NCBI GenBank assembly: GCA_949317995.1
Contig: OX439040.1
Coordinates: 73,133,972 to 73,197,971, forward strand
Length of the DNA: 64,000 nucleotides
From: Acholoe squamosa
Lineage: Eukaryota > Annelida > Polychaeta > Phyllodocida > Polynoidae
Direction of reading: 5' to 3'
The position numbers and the translations under genes were made by a program. Of this stretch, positions 1 through 10,872 are shown in pieces. Each line of letters opens with the position of its first letter. Position 1 is the stretch's first letter. A model generated the notes under the pieces. It ran no database searches. It was not told where the DNA came from and saw only the letters and a program-made list of their open reading frames with translations.

Positions 1-1460
1 TATCACGTTTGTCTATCATTAATGCATTATTATGTCAGAATACAATTTCAAAGGAAAGGACAACCTTTCTTTTGGTATCTTAATATGTGTGGGGAGGAGC
101 GGGGGTTAGTACGGGGATGGGGTGGGGGGGTTGTCACTGGACATTTTATAACATTACCCCTGTGTAAGCTAGGGACCCATTTTGGCGAAGGGCAAGTGAC
201 CTCTGGCCGAGAACTAGGTCATACACCCATTTTTAGGTACAGCGCCACCCTGCGATGCCCATGGAGGATTCAGACTATAATAGAACTAGAACCTCACTGA
301 TCTTTACTTTATTCGTCACTCTGCAGTTTAAAAGAAAGTAGGGGTTTAATATGTTCATTTTAGTCATTTGTTGCTGAACTGTGTATAGTAGGACATTTTA
401 AAAGTGTGTCGGTGGCATGCTCTGTTTGAATAGGGTACACTGGGGTTTAATCCCGGTTTATCAAATCAAACGTCATATATGACCTACTCCTATGTCATAT
501 AATACTAAACATTGTCATGCATTCTGGTCTGAATTTATATTTAAGTGTTGTAATGTCAAACACAATGGCCCTAGACCTCAGCACTCTTTTCAGGGTGCAT
601 TACGTAATACCTGGTACCCGTCAGCACACTGCTATGAGTCCTTATCTTGCAAGGTATCAGCTTCAGCAGGGGTCGGCCGACTAAGAAACACGCTAAGGCC
701 ATATGGTAGCACACAGGTTTTTTTGCTAAAAAGAGAGCAAATATTCCCCCCCCCCCAAAGAGGGGTCAACATTTTTATGCCCCCCTCAGGAGGGGTCTGA
801 ATTTTTTACGTCCCGCCCCTCAAACCCACCACCCCCTGTTGATAAATGATGACCCCTTCCTAAGGCTCACCTCATGAACAATGATTTATCCAATTCTACT
901 GTAGGGACAGATGGAGACTTTGTCACTTTTGTTAGTGATGTCCTACAGATGAACATCTTCATACACTCCTCAACGGTAGTCAATGGGGTTTATGGGTGGT
1001 GCAAAGATTACCTTAGTTAGAGAGGTACATGGGTGTGGTAATACAAGAGGTACACTAAAATAGACCATGTTACAGTAACAGCTGGGGCAGTGCCAGACCA
1101 GACTAGACCAGACAATTTTGGTCAGCTTCAGTCTGGTTGATCTATTATCAGAACATGTGTACACTATGACAGATTACTGGTGACACCCACGAGGATAGAA
1201 TTATAAAAAGCTCAAACCAAATTCAAGGTCACACTCATCTTTGTTTTATGGTGAATATGAAAAGCTTCATGTATTTACTATGATTTATTCTTTGTAAGAA
1301 TTGGTTTTAGGAGCTAGAAATGAAGGCATAGATCTAGTAAAAGAAAAGAATGTGAAGATGGAAACACTAAAAAGGATGGTCTACATAAGTAAAATCTCTT
1401 CTATAAGCCGTACCCTGAGATCAGAAATACACCCTGTCTGTATACCCCTCCCATCATTCT
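1..1460. other. Upstream region, no gene recognised
   Basis: No coding exon or RNA gene can be supported here. The only recognisable content is half of a C-rich MITE (about 717-862) from the family that begins TTAGGGAGTGG, described below. The missing first (signal-peptide) exon of the iGluR A gene was looked for by similarity to the one in gene B and was not found, so it probably lies before the window starts or has diverged. Confidence 0.5.
717..862. mobile_element. Partial C-rich MITE (GGGAGTGG family)
   Basis: The stretch has long C runs, a phrase resembling GTTGATAAATGATGACC and an end close to CTTCCTAAGG. It matches one half of better preserved copies at 10406-10671, 37717-37983 and 62071-62287. 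Only one terminal repeat is recognisable. The assignment rests on sequence likeness by eye. Confidence 0.45.
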
Positions 1461-1464
1461 AACT

Positions 1465-2130
1465 GCAGGTTACTGCCCCCATCCCACCATAACCTGCCCC
1501 CAATCCCACCACAGCCTGCCACCATATCACCCTGCCCTGCCCCCAATCCCACCACAGCCTTCCCCCATATCACCGTAACCTGCCCCCAATCCCACCACAG
1601 CCTTCCCCCATATCACCGTAACCTGCCCCCAATCCCACTACAACCTGCCCCCATATCACCCTGCCCTGCCCCCAATCCCACCATAACCTGCCCCCATATC
1701 ATTGTAACCTGCCCCCAATCCCACCATAACCTGCCCCCATATCATTGTAACCTGCCCCCAATCCCACCATAACCTGCCCCCATATCACCCTGACCTGCCC
1801 CCAATCCCACCATAACCTGCCCCCATATCACCCTGACCTGCCCCCAATCCCATCATAACTTGCCCCACATATCACCCTGCCCTGCCCCAATATTACCCTC
1901 ACCTGCACCCAATCCCACCATAACCTGCCCCCACATATCACCCTCACCTGCCCCAATATTACCCTTACCAGCCCCCATACTACCCTGCTCTCCATCCCCC
2001 CCTCCAATCCAACCATAACCTGCCCCAATATTACCCTTAACCGTCCCCATACCACCTGCTCCCCCCAAATCCCACCATAACATCTCCCCATATTAACCTG
2101 ACTTACCACAATCCCACCATAATACCCCTG
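1465..2130. repeat. C-rich minisatellite, about 43-bp dimeric unit
   Basis: Tandem array of alternating 21- and 22-bp half units, CCTGCCCCCATATCA(N)6 and CCTGCCCCCAATCCCACCAT. Units degenerate toward the right end. It lies just upstream of the first visible exon of iGluR A. The matching intron of gene B (about 14180-14400) keeps the flanking sequence but not the array, so the expansion is specific to copy A. The long open frames on the - strand are a by-product of the repeat. Confidence 0.9.
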
Positions 2131-2399
2131 CCATTACTCTGGTTTGCCCTAGCCACTATCCATCCTCAGCTGCCTTTGATTCACACTAAGCTCCCACTAT
2201 CTATAACTATTACCTGCCCCATATCTCGCATTGGAATCTGCATTTTTTTCCTCCAACCTAAATGCTTTTCACATCATATCCTTTATCTTCCATCAAAGCA
2301 ATCCCCCGCCATTTTACCCTCATCCTAATTCTTAAGGATCAAAATTTGAATATAGATATACCTCTCATGTTAATGTCCTTTTCTCTTACACTTTTCCAG

Positions 2400-5300
2400 G
2401 CAGGGTAAAACGAGCAGCACCGAAAAAGGTGCGAGTCGTCACAATAGAGGTAGGTGAATCTTTTTCTCTTTACATCTGTCCTATCTTTAACAATGAGAAA
2501 GGAATGAAGGTGCATGTAGTAGTATGCTTATAAAATGTTCATGTGTGGATTTACCTATAATATCAAACAGCAACTCCTATAACTCAGTGAGCGCTGAAAA
2601 GAAAATCAAATACCGTATTGGCCTGTATTAACCCCGGGGGTCATAGACCGCCAGCGCTAATTCAAGACCCGGCGCTTATTCAAGACTTAAATTAAAAATG
2701 CATTTTGAAATTTGGATACCCCTGTGTCCCTGGAACTTATTCAAGACCGGTGCTCATTCAAGGACCTGGCGCTTATATAGGCCAATACGGTAGGCATCAA
2801 AAGGAAATCTTTGAAAAAACGGGTATGCTAAGGATTATTTCACTCGACTCCACCTCGCCAGATAACCCTCTGTCAGACCAATTCTCATGAGCCCTTGCCA
2901 TTTTCCTCACAGGGGCAATGAGAAACTGAACCTTGTTTTCCATGGTCCCATTCCCTACTGCAACACCTTCAAAATAGCCCCAATCTATAAATTTATCAAA
3001 CAGTTATGTTTGAGGGTGTATCTGAATCTACATTCCTGCAATGCTTTCTTGACATCATCCCTTTTCATTTCCTTCAGCATGAGCCATACATGATGAGAGC
3101 AGAGGGAGGAGAGACAGCCCACTACAACATCTCTGGGGTGGGCTATGTTGGCTTCATCCCTGACCTGCTGTTTGAGATTGGTAAGAGGCTAAACCTTGAC
3201 ATAGAGTTGTACATGGAGACGAGATATGGCAGATATGATAAAGACAGCAACACATGGAATGGCATGATTGGCGAGGTTATAAAGCGAGAGGTAAGTGATA
3301 TACATAGTATCTTGTTAAACCCTTAGAAGTACATAATCGTGACACAATCTGCAAAAAGGTGTCTTAATGATGGGTGCAGTTAAAACCCCTTTCCAAGTAC
3401 ATGTCACAATACTTCTCTTTTTTCTTTTTTTTTTTGGCATGGCATAAGGCAACAGAGCCTAAGCATTCTAGACATTCTAAGGTTTTTTTTGTGTGTTTTT
3501 TTAATGTTGGATATTTTCACCTGATCTATTTGAGGCAACTTAGATGAACCTAATTTCTGTATTTATAACAACAACCTTCCAGATAAGTTTATCGCTATTC
3601 ATGAATAAAACCTCAACTTTTGCTTGCTGTTTAAAAAAGTGCCAACTTGGTATAACCCTTTATCAACTATTTTTCTCCGCATTCAGAGTAACCCCAATGA
3701 TCCCACACAAGGGGCAGATATAGCTGCTGCAGATATCACTGTTACTGCTGCCAGGGAGAAGGTGGTGAACTTTATCAAGGCCTTCCAGCATCATGGACTG
3801 ACTATGGTTATCAAAAAGCCAGTGGAGGATCCCAAAAAGGACATCTGGGATTACACATTTGACATAGTGAAGCCTCTGTCAGGAGAAGTCTGGGCCTTCT
3901 GTTCTCTTGCTACATTGGTTGTAAGTAGGCCTATGCATAGGTTTAGCTTTGAACAATTCATCAAAAGAAGGTACCAATGTACACAACATACAATGATGAT
4001 GATAGGAAAGCCAAAGACATCATATTAGCTTGAAAAGAACCAGGGTGGTATTTCACAATAATGATAACTGACATAACCATCTAACCCCCTCCAGAAATTT
4101 AAGATAATCCAGGGAGATATATATGAATGCTCATACACCATTACTAACCCATGTTCATATGTACTGTATTCACTACCTTTTAGGTTGGTTTGATACTGTG
4201 GGCTAACAACCGCTTCAACCCTTATGAATGGGGTGGACGTTATGATATTGGACGTGCATCTGAGGCAGCAGCTGAGTCCTTCAACCTCCAGGGGTCTCTC
4301 TGGTTTGCCTTCACCTCTCTACAGTGGCAGGGTAAGTAAAACTATTTGTAAAATGTATACAATGTACTGCTTCATCATAACCATAATTTTCTAATAACAA
4401 AGAAACCCAATGCAAAGTTCAAAGATCTAATTGGTTATTCAGCAGTGATCTAGCTCTGACCATTATAGATCAATGCCGGCCAAAATGTCTGGTAAATTAT
4501 TTATTGGACTGTATTTATATATGTATGAATCATGTACCATGTTCCACAAGGAAACAATAGTATGCAAGTCATCACCATGGCATTTAACATTTTCACTTTT
4601 TGCCATAAAGTTTTGCCAATGACCACTGTAAAAGGTTTGGATAGAAAAATATAAAAGATATCCAAAAACCTCCTTTTTTAATTATCAAAAGAAGTATGCT
4701 CAGCATTGCTTGTTGTGTAAAGTAGAACTGTTGCATTGTGTCATGCAGGTTATGACTTGTTCTTACATTGTTCTATGTCTTTCATTACATACAAATTTTC
4801 ACAAAGATCCCTTCTAAAAAAGCAACTTTCCTTGTTTTACATAGGTTTCGACCGTGCACCACGCTCCATGTCATCCAAGGTGCTGACCGTGTTTTGGTTC
4901 ATCTTTGTCACCATCACCTTGGTGACTTACACCGGGTCAGTGGTTAATCATCTGTTCTGGGCCAGCACCGTACATGGCCGATTCCCTGATGGACCACCCA
5001 TCACTTCTGTCTGGGACCTGGCCAAACAGGACAAGATTGATTATGGCTATGTACAGGTTCGTTTATGGTACAACTGTGACAATTCAAATATGGGAGTTTA
5101 CATCTGTTCATTGCTGAATGGATAGATGCAGTTTGAGGTACCTGTGCAACACCCAAATCATTTAATTAAACTACTCCCAGTGGCCAATAGGGTCCTAGAT
5201 TGCCTTAATTGATGAAAGTATGGATGAATTCTGCCTTTTTGTGGCATTTCAGTTTTAATTTGTTTTTTCTTCAATTCAACTAGGGAGGCTCCACATCCTG

Positions 5301-5454
5301 GTATTTCCAGAAGTCGGCTACTGGACGTGTATATGATGCTATGAGGAAGTACTGGGCTAGTAAGGGAGACAGTGTCCATGCCCAAAGCACCGCTGAAGGT
5401 AGGCTTCCAATATTTACAGCTAATTACAGTTCTAGGGCTGATTTCATATATATA

Positions 5455-5514
<60 letters not shown>

Positions 5515-6958
5515 TAAATGTAAGGGCCCTGTCAGCTTAATTTCTCTGTATCATGGTGACCACTGTTGGTGATAAGAGAAATAAAATTAATTGAACTTGA
5601 ACTTGAACATAGTCTTTAAATCCACTGTTTACATTTAAAGGTAATAGGTTCATAGGTCCACTATTCACTTTTAAAAAACAACAACTTTATAAAGACAGTA
5701 TAAGAATTTTATTCACCAAGGTGAAGAAAAAGAATAATGATAATCTTTTTTTATACAAATCTTATTTGTACAGGGATTGGACGTGTGAAGCAGGGTAACT
5801 ATGTGTTCTTCATGGAGAAGTATTCTGCTGAGTATGCTGCCAGTCAGAATTGTGATATCATGACTGTCGGTGAGATGATTGGTCATCGTGCCTTTGGGTT
5901 TGCCGTCCCACACAGCATGGATAATCAACTAAGTGAGGGCCTACACACCGCCATCCTGGAAATGATGGAGGAAGGTAGGATAGAAAGAACATTTTGTCTA
6001 CTCCTTGTTCAGTGTTGTTCAAAATAGAATCTAGATATACAAATATCTAGGTTTGAAAAACATTCTCAATGTAGGCCAAATTCCTTTTTTATGCGGGGCC
6101 ATATGAATTGGTATTTTAGGGTACTAACCCTCATCATAAATGGTTTTAATATATACAAAGCCTTTGAAAAGATCTTTGCAGAAATAGCCCTTAGGATATT
6201 TCAAACTGTTTCAAAATGATTCCCTCTACAAATTCCTTTTGGGCTGTATAATAATTCTTTGTACAAGATGTACCTCTAACTAGGGGTCTATCAAATGCCT
6301 ATAAATCATCTCTTAACCACAGGGTATTACGATGATAAAATAAAAACTATTATTTGTTTTTTGCTTGTCAACAGGTGACATTGAGGTGATGGAGAAGAGG
6401 TGGTGGAGGTCCAGGAGTAAGTGCTGGAGGCAGCAAGCCATGGAGCGGAAGGCAAGGGAGCAGTCTGCGCTATACATTAACAAACCTAAGGTGGTCAGCA
6501 TGAACATGTTCTGGGGACCCGTGGTGCTGCTAGCTGTAGGAGTCATCCTTACCATCCTTGTAGCCATAGCCGAGGTCGTCTTCTTCAAGTACAAAGGCCG
6601 CGTGAGTATTTTTTCTTAAAACACCAGGAATCTCTACCCCTTTAAGGGCAGCTGATGCAGGAGTGCATCATACTGTCCCTGCGAGTCTGTATCAAACTTT
6701 CAAAAGTGTATCAAACCTGAGGGGCAATTTTCATTATGCATGAATGCAGCCTTGAAATCAAGGCCTACTTATAATAAAGCTGCGTTGGACAAACACACAT
6801 AGTGCAATTAAAGTAACAGCCTGTACTATCTAGCCATAGCTAGGATTATTGAATTTGATACTTCAATAATAATTTGTCCATGTTTTTTCCATCAGTACCA
6901 ACGTCAGAACCGCCCTGGGGATGCTAAGCTGCAGATGGATGATGACGCACCCATCTAA
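2400..6958 (+). CDS. Divergent ionotropic glutamate receptor, copy A (nine exons, 5' exon missing)
   Basis: Coding exons: 2400-2449, 3078-3290, 3687-3920, 4184-4331, 4845-5056, 5284-5398, 5774-5974, 6375-6601 and 6896-6958 (TAA 6956-6958), all with AG/GT junctions and consistent phase. Order: S1 ligand-binding half (starting RVVTIEHEPY), M1, re-entrant pore, M3, S2, M4 and a 20-residue tail ending DDDAPI. The agonist-carboxylate arginine (TAAREKVVNF), the S2 pair in GGSTSWYF, the S2 glutamate in FFMEKY and the S2 cysteines (QNCD, SKCW) are visible. Two features are odd. The M3 gate reads TYTGSVVNHLF instead of SYTANLAAFLT, and the Q/R site of the pore (LQWQG) is Trp. The receptor subclass cannot be set from sequence alone. 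The first exon lies outside the window or is unrecognised. By analogy with copy B it should be a membrane receptor without an amino-terminal domain. Confidence 0.93.
2613..2790. mobile_element. TA-flanked MITE in iGluR A intron
   Basis: Inverted ends CCGTATTGGCCT and AGGCCAATACGG are flanked on both sides by TA, as expected for a Tc1/mariner-type target duplication. The 178-bp interior has repeated CGCTTATTCAAGAC-like phrases. A related degenerate piece is at about 37035-37150. Confidence 0.75.
5451..5513. repeat. (AT)n microsatellite
   Basis: Run of about 30 AT dinucleotides in the intron after exon 5284-5398 of iGluR A. It is absent from the matching intron of copy B. Confidence 0.95.
5517..5611 (+). 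mobile_element. LINE 3' tail fragment
   Basis: Short stretch ending in AAATAAAATTAATTGAAC followed by repeats of TTGAAC. This resembles the 3' end of a non-LTR element with a short repetitive tail instead of poly(A). Nothing coding remains. The call rests on the tail form only. Confidence 0.45.
6640..6800. mobile_element. Palindromic TGCATCATG-family repeat in intron of iGluR A
   Basis: Contains AGCTGATGCAGGAGTGCATC near one end and TTATGCATGAATGCAGCC near the other. A copy sits at the same place in the matching intron of iGluR B (34648-34800), so this insertion predates the gene duplication. Confidence 0.65.
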
Positions 6959-7500
6959 TGATGTCACCATCTGGAGACTTCATCACATGTCAGTTGGGTT
7001 GCTCCCTCCTGTCTTCATTGATGCTTTATACTGACACTCTGGGAGTGTTTCAACCATGTTGGTCCAGCATTATGCATGATTCCTTAATGCAAAATTGGCC
7101 ATGACATCTAAACCATCTTGATGCCACAACTGGTGAATTACTTGTTTATAGGCAGGCCCTAAGATTTGAAAAAGTGGGAGGGGTCTACTATGCATCATCA
7201 TTCAACTCCTTCGCATCCATGCCAGTCTTTGTGGTCGACCTGATTATTGTGACAAATCTAGAAAAAAAAATCAATAAAGAATAGAGCATTGGGCTTTTAC
7301 CTCTGGATGACCCCACATATTTTGGATACAAATTTTCCATACCCATCTGCAAGCACATGTTTAAGACAAATCTCCTGCAGGGACCACTGACATCAACATT
7401 ATATTGGGCTTCCATTGCATCACTTTCAATGAATGCAAATATCACAACATGGGCACAGAAAGTTTTTATTGTGTGTATTTTTGTACTATATTGTAAGTTG
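6959..7500 (+). other. 3' UTR of iGluR A, with candidate poly(A) signal
   Basis: Sequence after the TAA is alignable by eye with the region after the stop of iGluR B (34969-35600), for example around CTGATTATTGTGAC. Both copies keep an AATAAA hexamer (7273-7278 here). The UTR end is not known. Confidence 0.55.
7273..7278 (+). promoter_or_regulatory. Candidate polyadenylation signal AATAAA, iGluR A
   Basis: AATAAA lies 315 bases after the stop codon. Its position within the 3' region is shared with the AATAAA at 35305-35310 after iGluR B, which argues for function. No transcript evidence is available. Confidence 0.45.
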
Positions 7501-9039
7501 GGTTAGCATCTAATCACATATTGGAGTATTATACACAGAAAAGGAATTAAGATCTGTTGGCATTTGAGTCATGGGACCTACAGTTCTGAGGTCCATCATT
7601 TTTTGCACATACCTATTGGTCTATTGAACACTGTGGTTTCAGCATGTGGCTCTAGTTATTGCTAGAATTGTATGCATATAAGTCTTTTGTGTAAGAAGCA
7701 TTATAAATTGCACCTATTCTGCTATGTACAGACCTGAAAGGAATCCATGTTAAGGTTCACTGGCAAAGGGGCTGAGACCATGGAAGTATTACATACGTAT
7801 GGTTATATGGATCTCTTTGTTATATCATTATAATGTCAGAATGTCAAATATATTTTGTATTTTTACATCCAGATATCTAACATAATATGGCAATCGCTAT
7901 TGTTGTGTAATGGTGAATGACATGCTTTTCAACTGGCAGTATTAATAGGCTATAGCTTTCACTTTGAAAGAGAATGTGTAGATCTTGGCATAGTTTGAGT
8001 TATTTCATATTGTGAGACTGGAGTTGTATATGTCAATGGTGTGAAACTTTGTAATGGATGTTGAACCTTTCTACAAATAGATACAAACTACTACTGTCCA
8101 ACACACTGGGCTTGTCTTTCCTTGCCATGAAAAAACAAATATGGTTAGGAATCTCTAAACCAATGGATCCAGAGCTAGTTATGACACATTGATATAGAAT
8201 TACCCACTTAGCAAAAAAGCACCTGTTTATTAACAACAACAAAAGTTTTCTTTAAAGTTCTTAGATTCTCCAAATATATGTTATCCACTTATAAAAAGGG
8301 GTCACTTCATCGCTGAGCCCTACCCAATTAGAATAAGCTTAGTTGCTCGCCATGAGGAGATAAACCAAAAGAAGCAAGATATAAATAATGTTCTTTTTTT
8401 CTCAAAGTTAACTCAATTTTTCCCTCTGTTGTTTTAGCACTAGAGGCTACAGAAGCCACACCCCATCTACTAGTTCAAATATCCTTCAACAGAGGTCTCC
8501 CAAGTATAACTAGGTCGGTCAAGGGTCATCAGAGGGTCCTTGTGGGGCCTATATCCTACAATTTCTTTTATCCATAAAAATAGCATCATTTTGTAGGATA
8601 AAGGCCAAAACAGGCCTTTATCCCACAAAATTGGCGTTAAAGCACAAAATCCTTTATCGCTCATAATGCTTCATCCTACAAATGTTTTATCCTATAAAAT
8701 CCTTTATAAATCCCTCAGAATCCTTCATTCTATAAAATCATTCATCCTATAATCATTTATCCAATAGAATGCCCTTATAATTACAGATGGCCTCTAAGGG
8801 TCCTTTATACAGAATGCTACCAATGTTTTTGAAGCTGGTGAATGGCTCATATACCTAAATGTCTTCTTCCAACGATACATTCCTTGTATCACATCATATA
8901 ATGTGTATCTCAGGTCTGATTTTAGTTTGAATGTAATGTGATCTCACGTAATTTTCCACAGGGGAAAGATATAATTAAGACCATTAAAATTCCGGCCATT
9001 CCACACACTCCAGCACCATGGCATGGTTAGACGAAACCA
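7500..9039. other. Intergenic region, no gene seen
   Basis: No exon-like coding segment is recognised. The only notable content is 8545-8780, a run of degenerate short phrases such as TTTATCCTACAAAATC and TTCATCCTATAA, probably a decayed tandem repeat. Confidence 0.5.
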
Positions 9040-9365
9040 CAGGGGCATAGGAAAATGGGGGGCCAGGGGGCCCACCCCCCACCCCCAATACCAGAGGAGT
9101 TGGGGCCTGGATATGTCAGGGATATTTGCCAAGACCAATGATAAGATACAAAAACTTCCCAAAATTGCCCCTAGATCCTGGCAATATTGTAGGAGAATAG
9201 GAAAAAATATGTGAGTCTGGGCTTCAAATCACAGGGAAAAGTCACCAAAGACTACTTTTATATACATGGATAAGTGTTAGCATACTCTAGCCGATGGATT
9301 AGGATGGGTGTAATGGGGTCCCACTGGACACCCCCCCCCCCCCAATCATGGTTCCTACGCCTCTG
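9040..9365. mobile_element. hAT-like MITE (CAGGGGCRTAGGAA ends)
   Basis: Ends CAGGGGCATAGGAA and TTCCTACGCCTCTG are imperfect inverted repeats starting with CAG, the usual hAT form. Flanking AACCA on both sides is a partial target duplication. The interior has G and C runs and no coding capacity. Confidence 0.65.
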
Positions 9366-10405
9366 AACCACCAGTACCACAACACAAGTACATGTTGTAG
9401 TGTCTTGGTGTCTTAGTGCCTTATTACTATACCACACTTGAAATACATTATACATGTCAACAAATGAACTACATGTACCAGTATTCTATTAATCTAAGGT
9501 TGTTAAAACCTCACTGCCATTTCGGTATCTCTAGACTAATGGGATTATTTATATCTATATCAATATCACTAAAATTATCATCACTATACAAATGCTTCAG
9601 GAGAGAAAATGTGACATTTTTTTCTCATAGACCATTCATCAATTTAGCATTTCATACTGAGGAATGCCAATATGGACACATATTGTCTTTAAATAATGTG
9701 ATGGGAAAAGGGAGGCCTCTCTGATGCAGGCTATGGTGTCACAATAGACCAAATACACATTTATGCACAATGCAAAGTACTGGCTGCTTATGAATAAATG
9801 TTGCTGATAGGTTTATTTTTGAAAGTGGCTGTATGATTAGTTTGATTTTTAGCACTTGATAACCCCACTAACTTAACCTATAAGATACACGACGTTGTAC
9901 ATTTTACTTAAATTAGAAGAAAAATAATTGTGAACATCCTCTGTGATGCAGTATCTGGTGAATTCGGTATCTTGTGACGTCACACAATGCACAAGAGAAG
10001 GTTGCTCCATGTGCTTACAATATCCTATGATAGCAGATGTCGTTACAACTATGTCAGAATCTTTTTATTCAATGCAAACCCTACGAAAATAAGTCATGTT
10101 GAATATAGGTTTGTCTTTTCCTTTAAAACCATTGTATTATATGTACTCATACTTGTACATGTATCTTGTTGGTTCAGTTTTCATTTTGTTTTTGGCTTAG
10201 TCCATCTGAATTGGAGCATGTGAGTAGCAGGTATGCATATAGCCCTCCGAATTCCAGTACCATGCATTAAATGGAACATGCATAACATGGAACATAGATA
10301 AAGATAGGAATATAGAATAAGATAAACTGTAATCATCCAGGTGATATGTCGATGAATAAACACAAAGTGTTGGGGGGGGGAGAGTTAGAGTCATTGAGAG
10401 TGGGC
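9366..10405. other. Intergenic region upstream of iGluR B, no gene seen
   Basis: AT-rich DNA with no supported exon, RNA gene or recognisable element. The short open frames show no domain and no coding signature. Confidence 0.5.
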
Positions 10406-10671
10406 TAAGGGAGTGATCATATTTCAGACCCCTCCTAATTTGGGGCATAGAAATTTCACACCCTTCCTTGGGGGGGGGGCTAAAAGATTTAGCCCCTTTC
10501 GGCAAAAAAAACCCCACACTACTACAGATCAAAGAGGGGCATGGAAATTTTCCTTGCCTATGGCGTGGGGGGGGGCGCAAAAAAATTTGACCGCTGTCGT
10601 AGGGGGGCGGGCATAAAAAACTTTCACCCATCCATGCAAAAACTCACCATCCCCCTGTTGATAAATAATTT
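10406..10671. mobile_element. C/G-rich MITE (GGGAGTGG family) near iGluR B start
   Basis: Begins TAAGGGAGTGATCAT and ends GTTGATAAATAATT. The interior has G runs and phrases shared with the copy at 62071-62287. It lies about 200 bp upstream of the start codon of iGluR B, so it could contribute to the promoter region. Confidence 0.6.
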
Positions 10672-10872
10672 TGTTGAACCTGTTATGGCAAGCTATTTCA
10701 CAATTTCAATCATGCTGTCATTTAGACAGTGTCGGCCGAATGTGGAAATGTTTTAACAGTTTAACAGTAAGCAATGTTGTAACACTTAGCAGTTCTACAT
10801 ACACCTCTGTAGTACCACCATATACCATTAACACTTGGAGCATTAGCTCCAGGACCAGAACTGAAAGCAGAC

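Noticed and set aside
1828-2109. Gly-rich ORFs on the - strand
   Set aside because: They are translations of the C-rich minisatellite in two frames.
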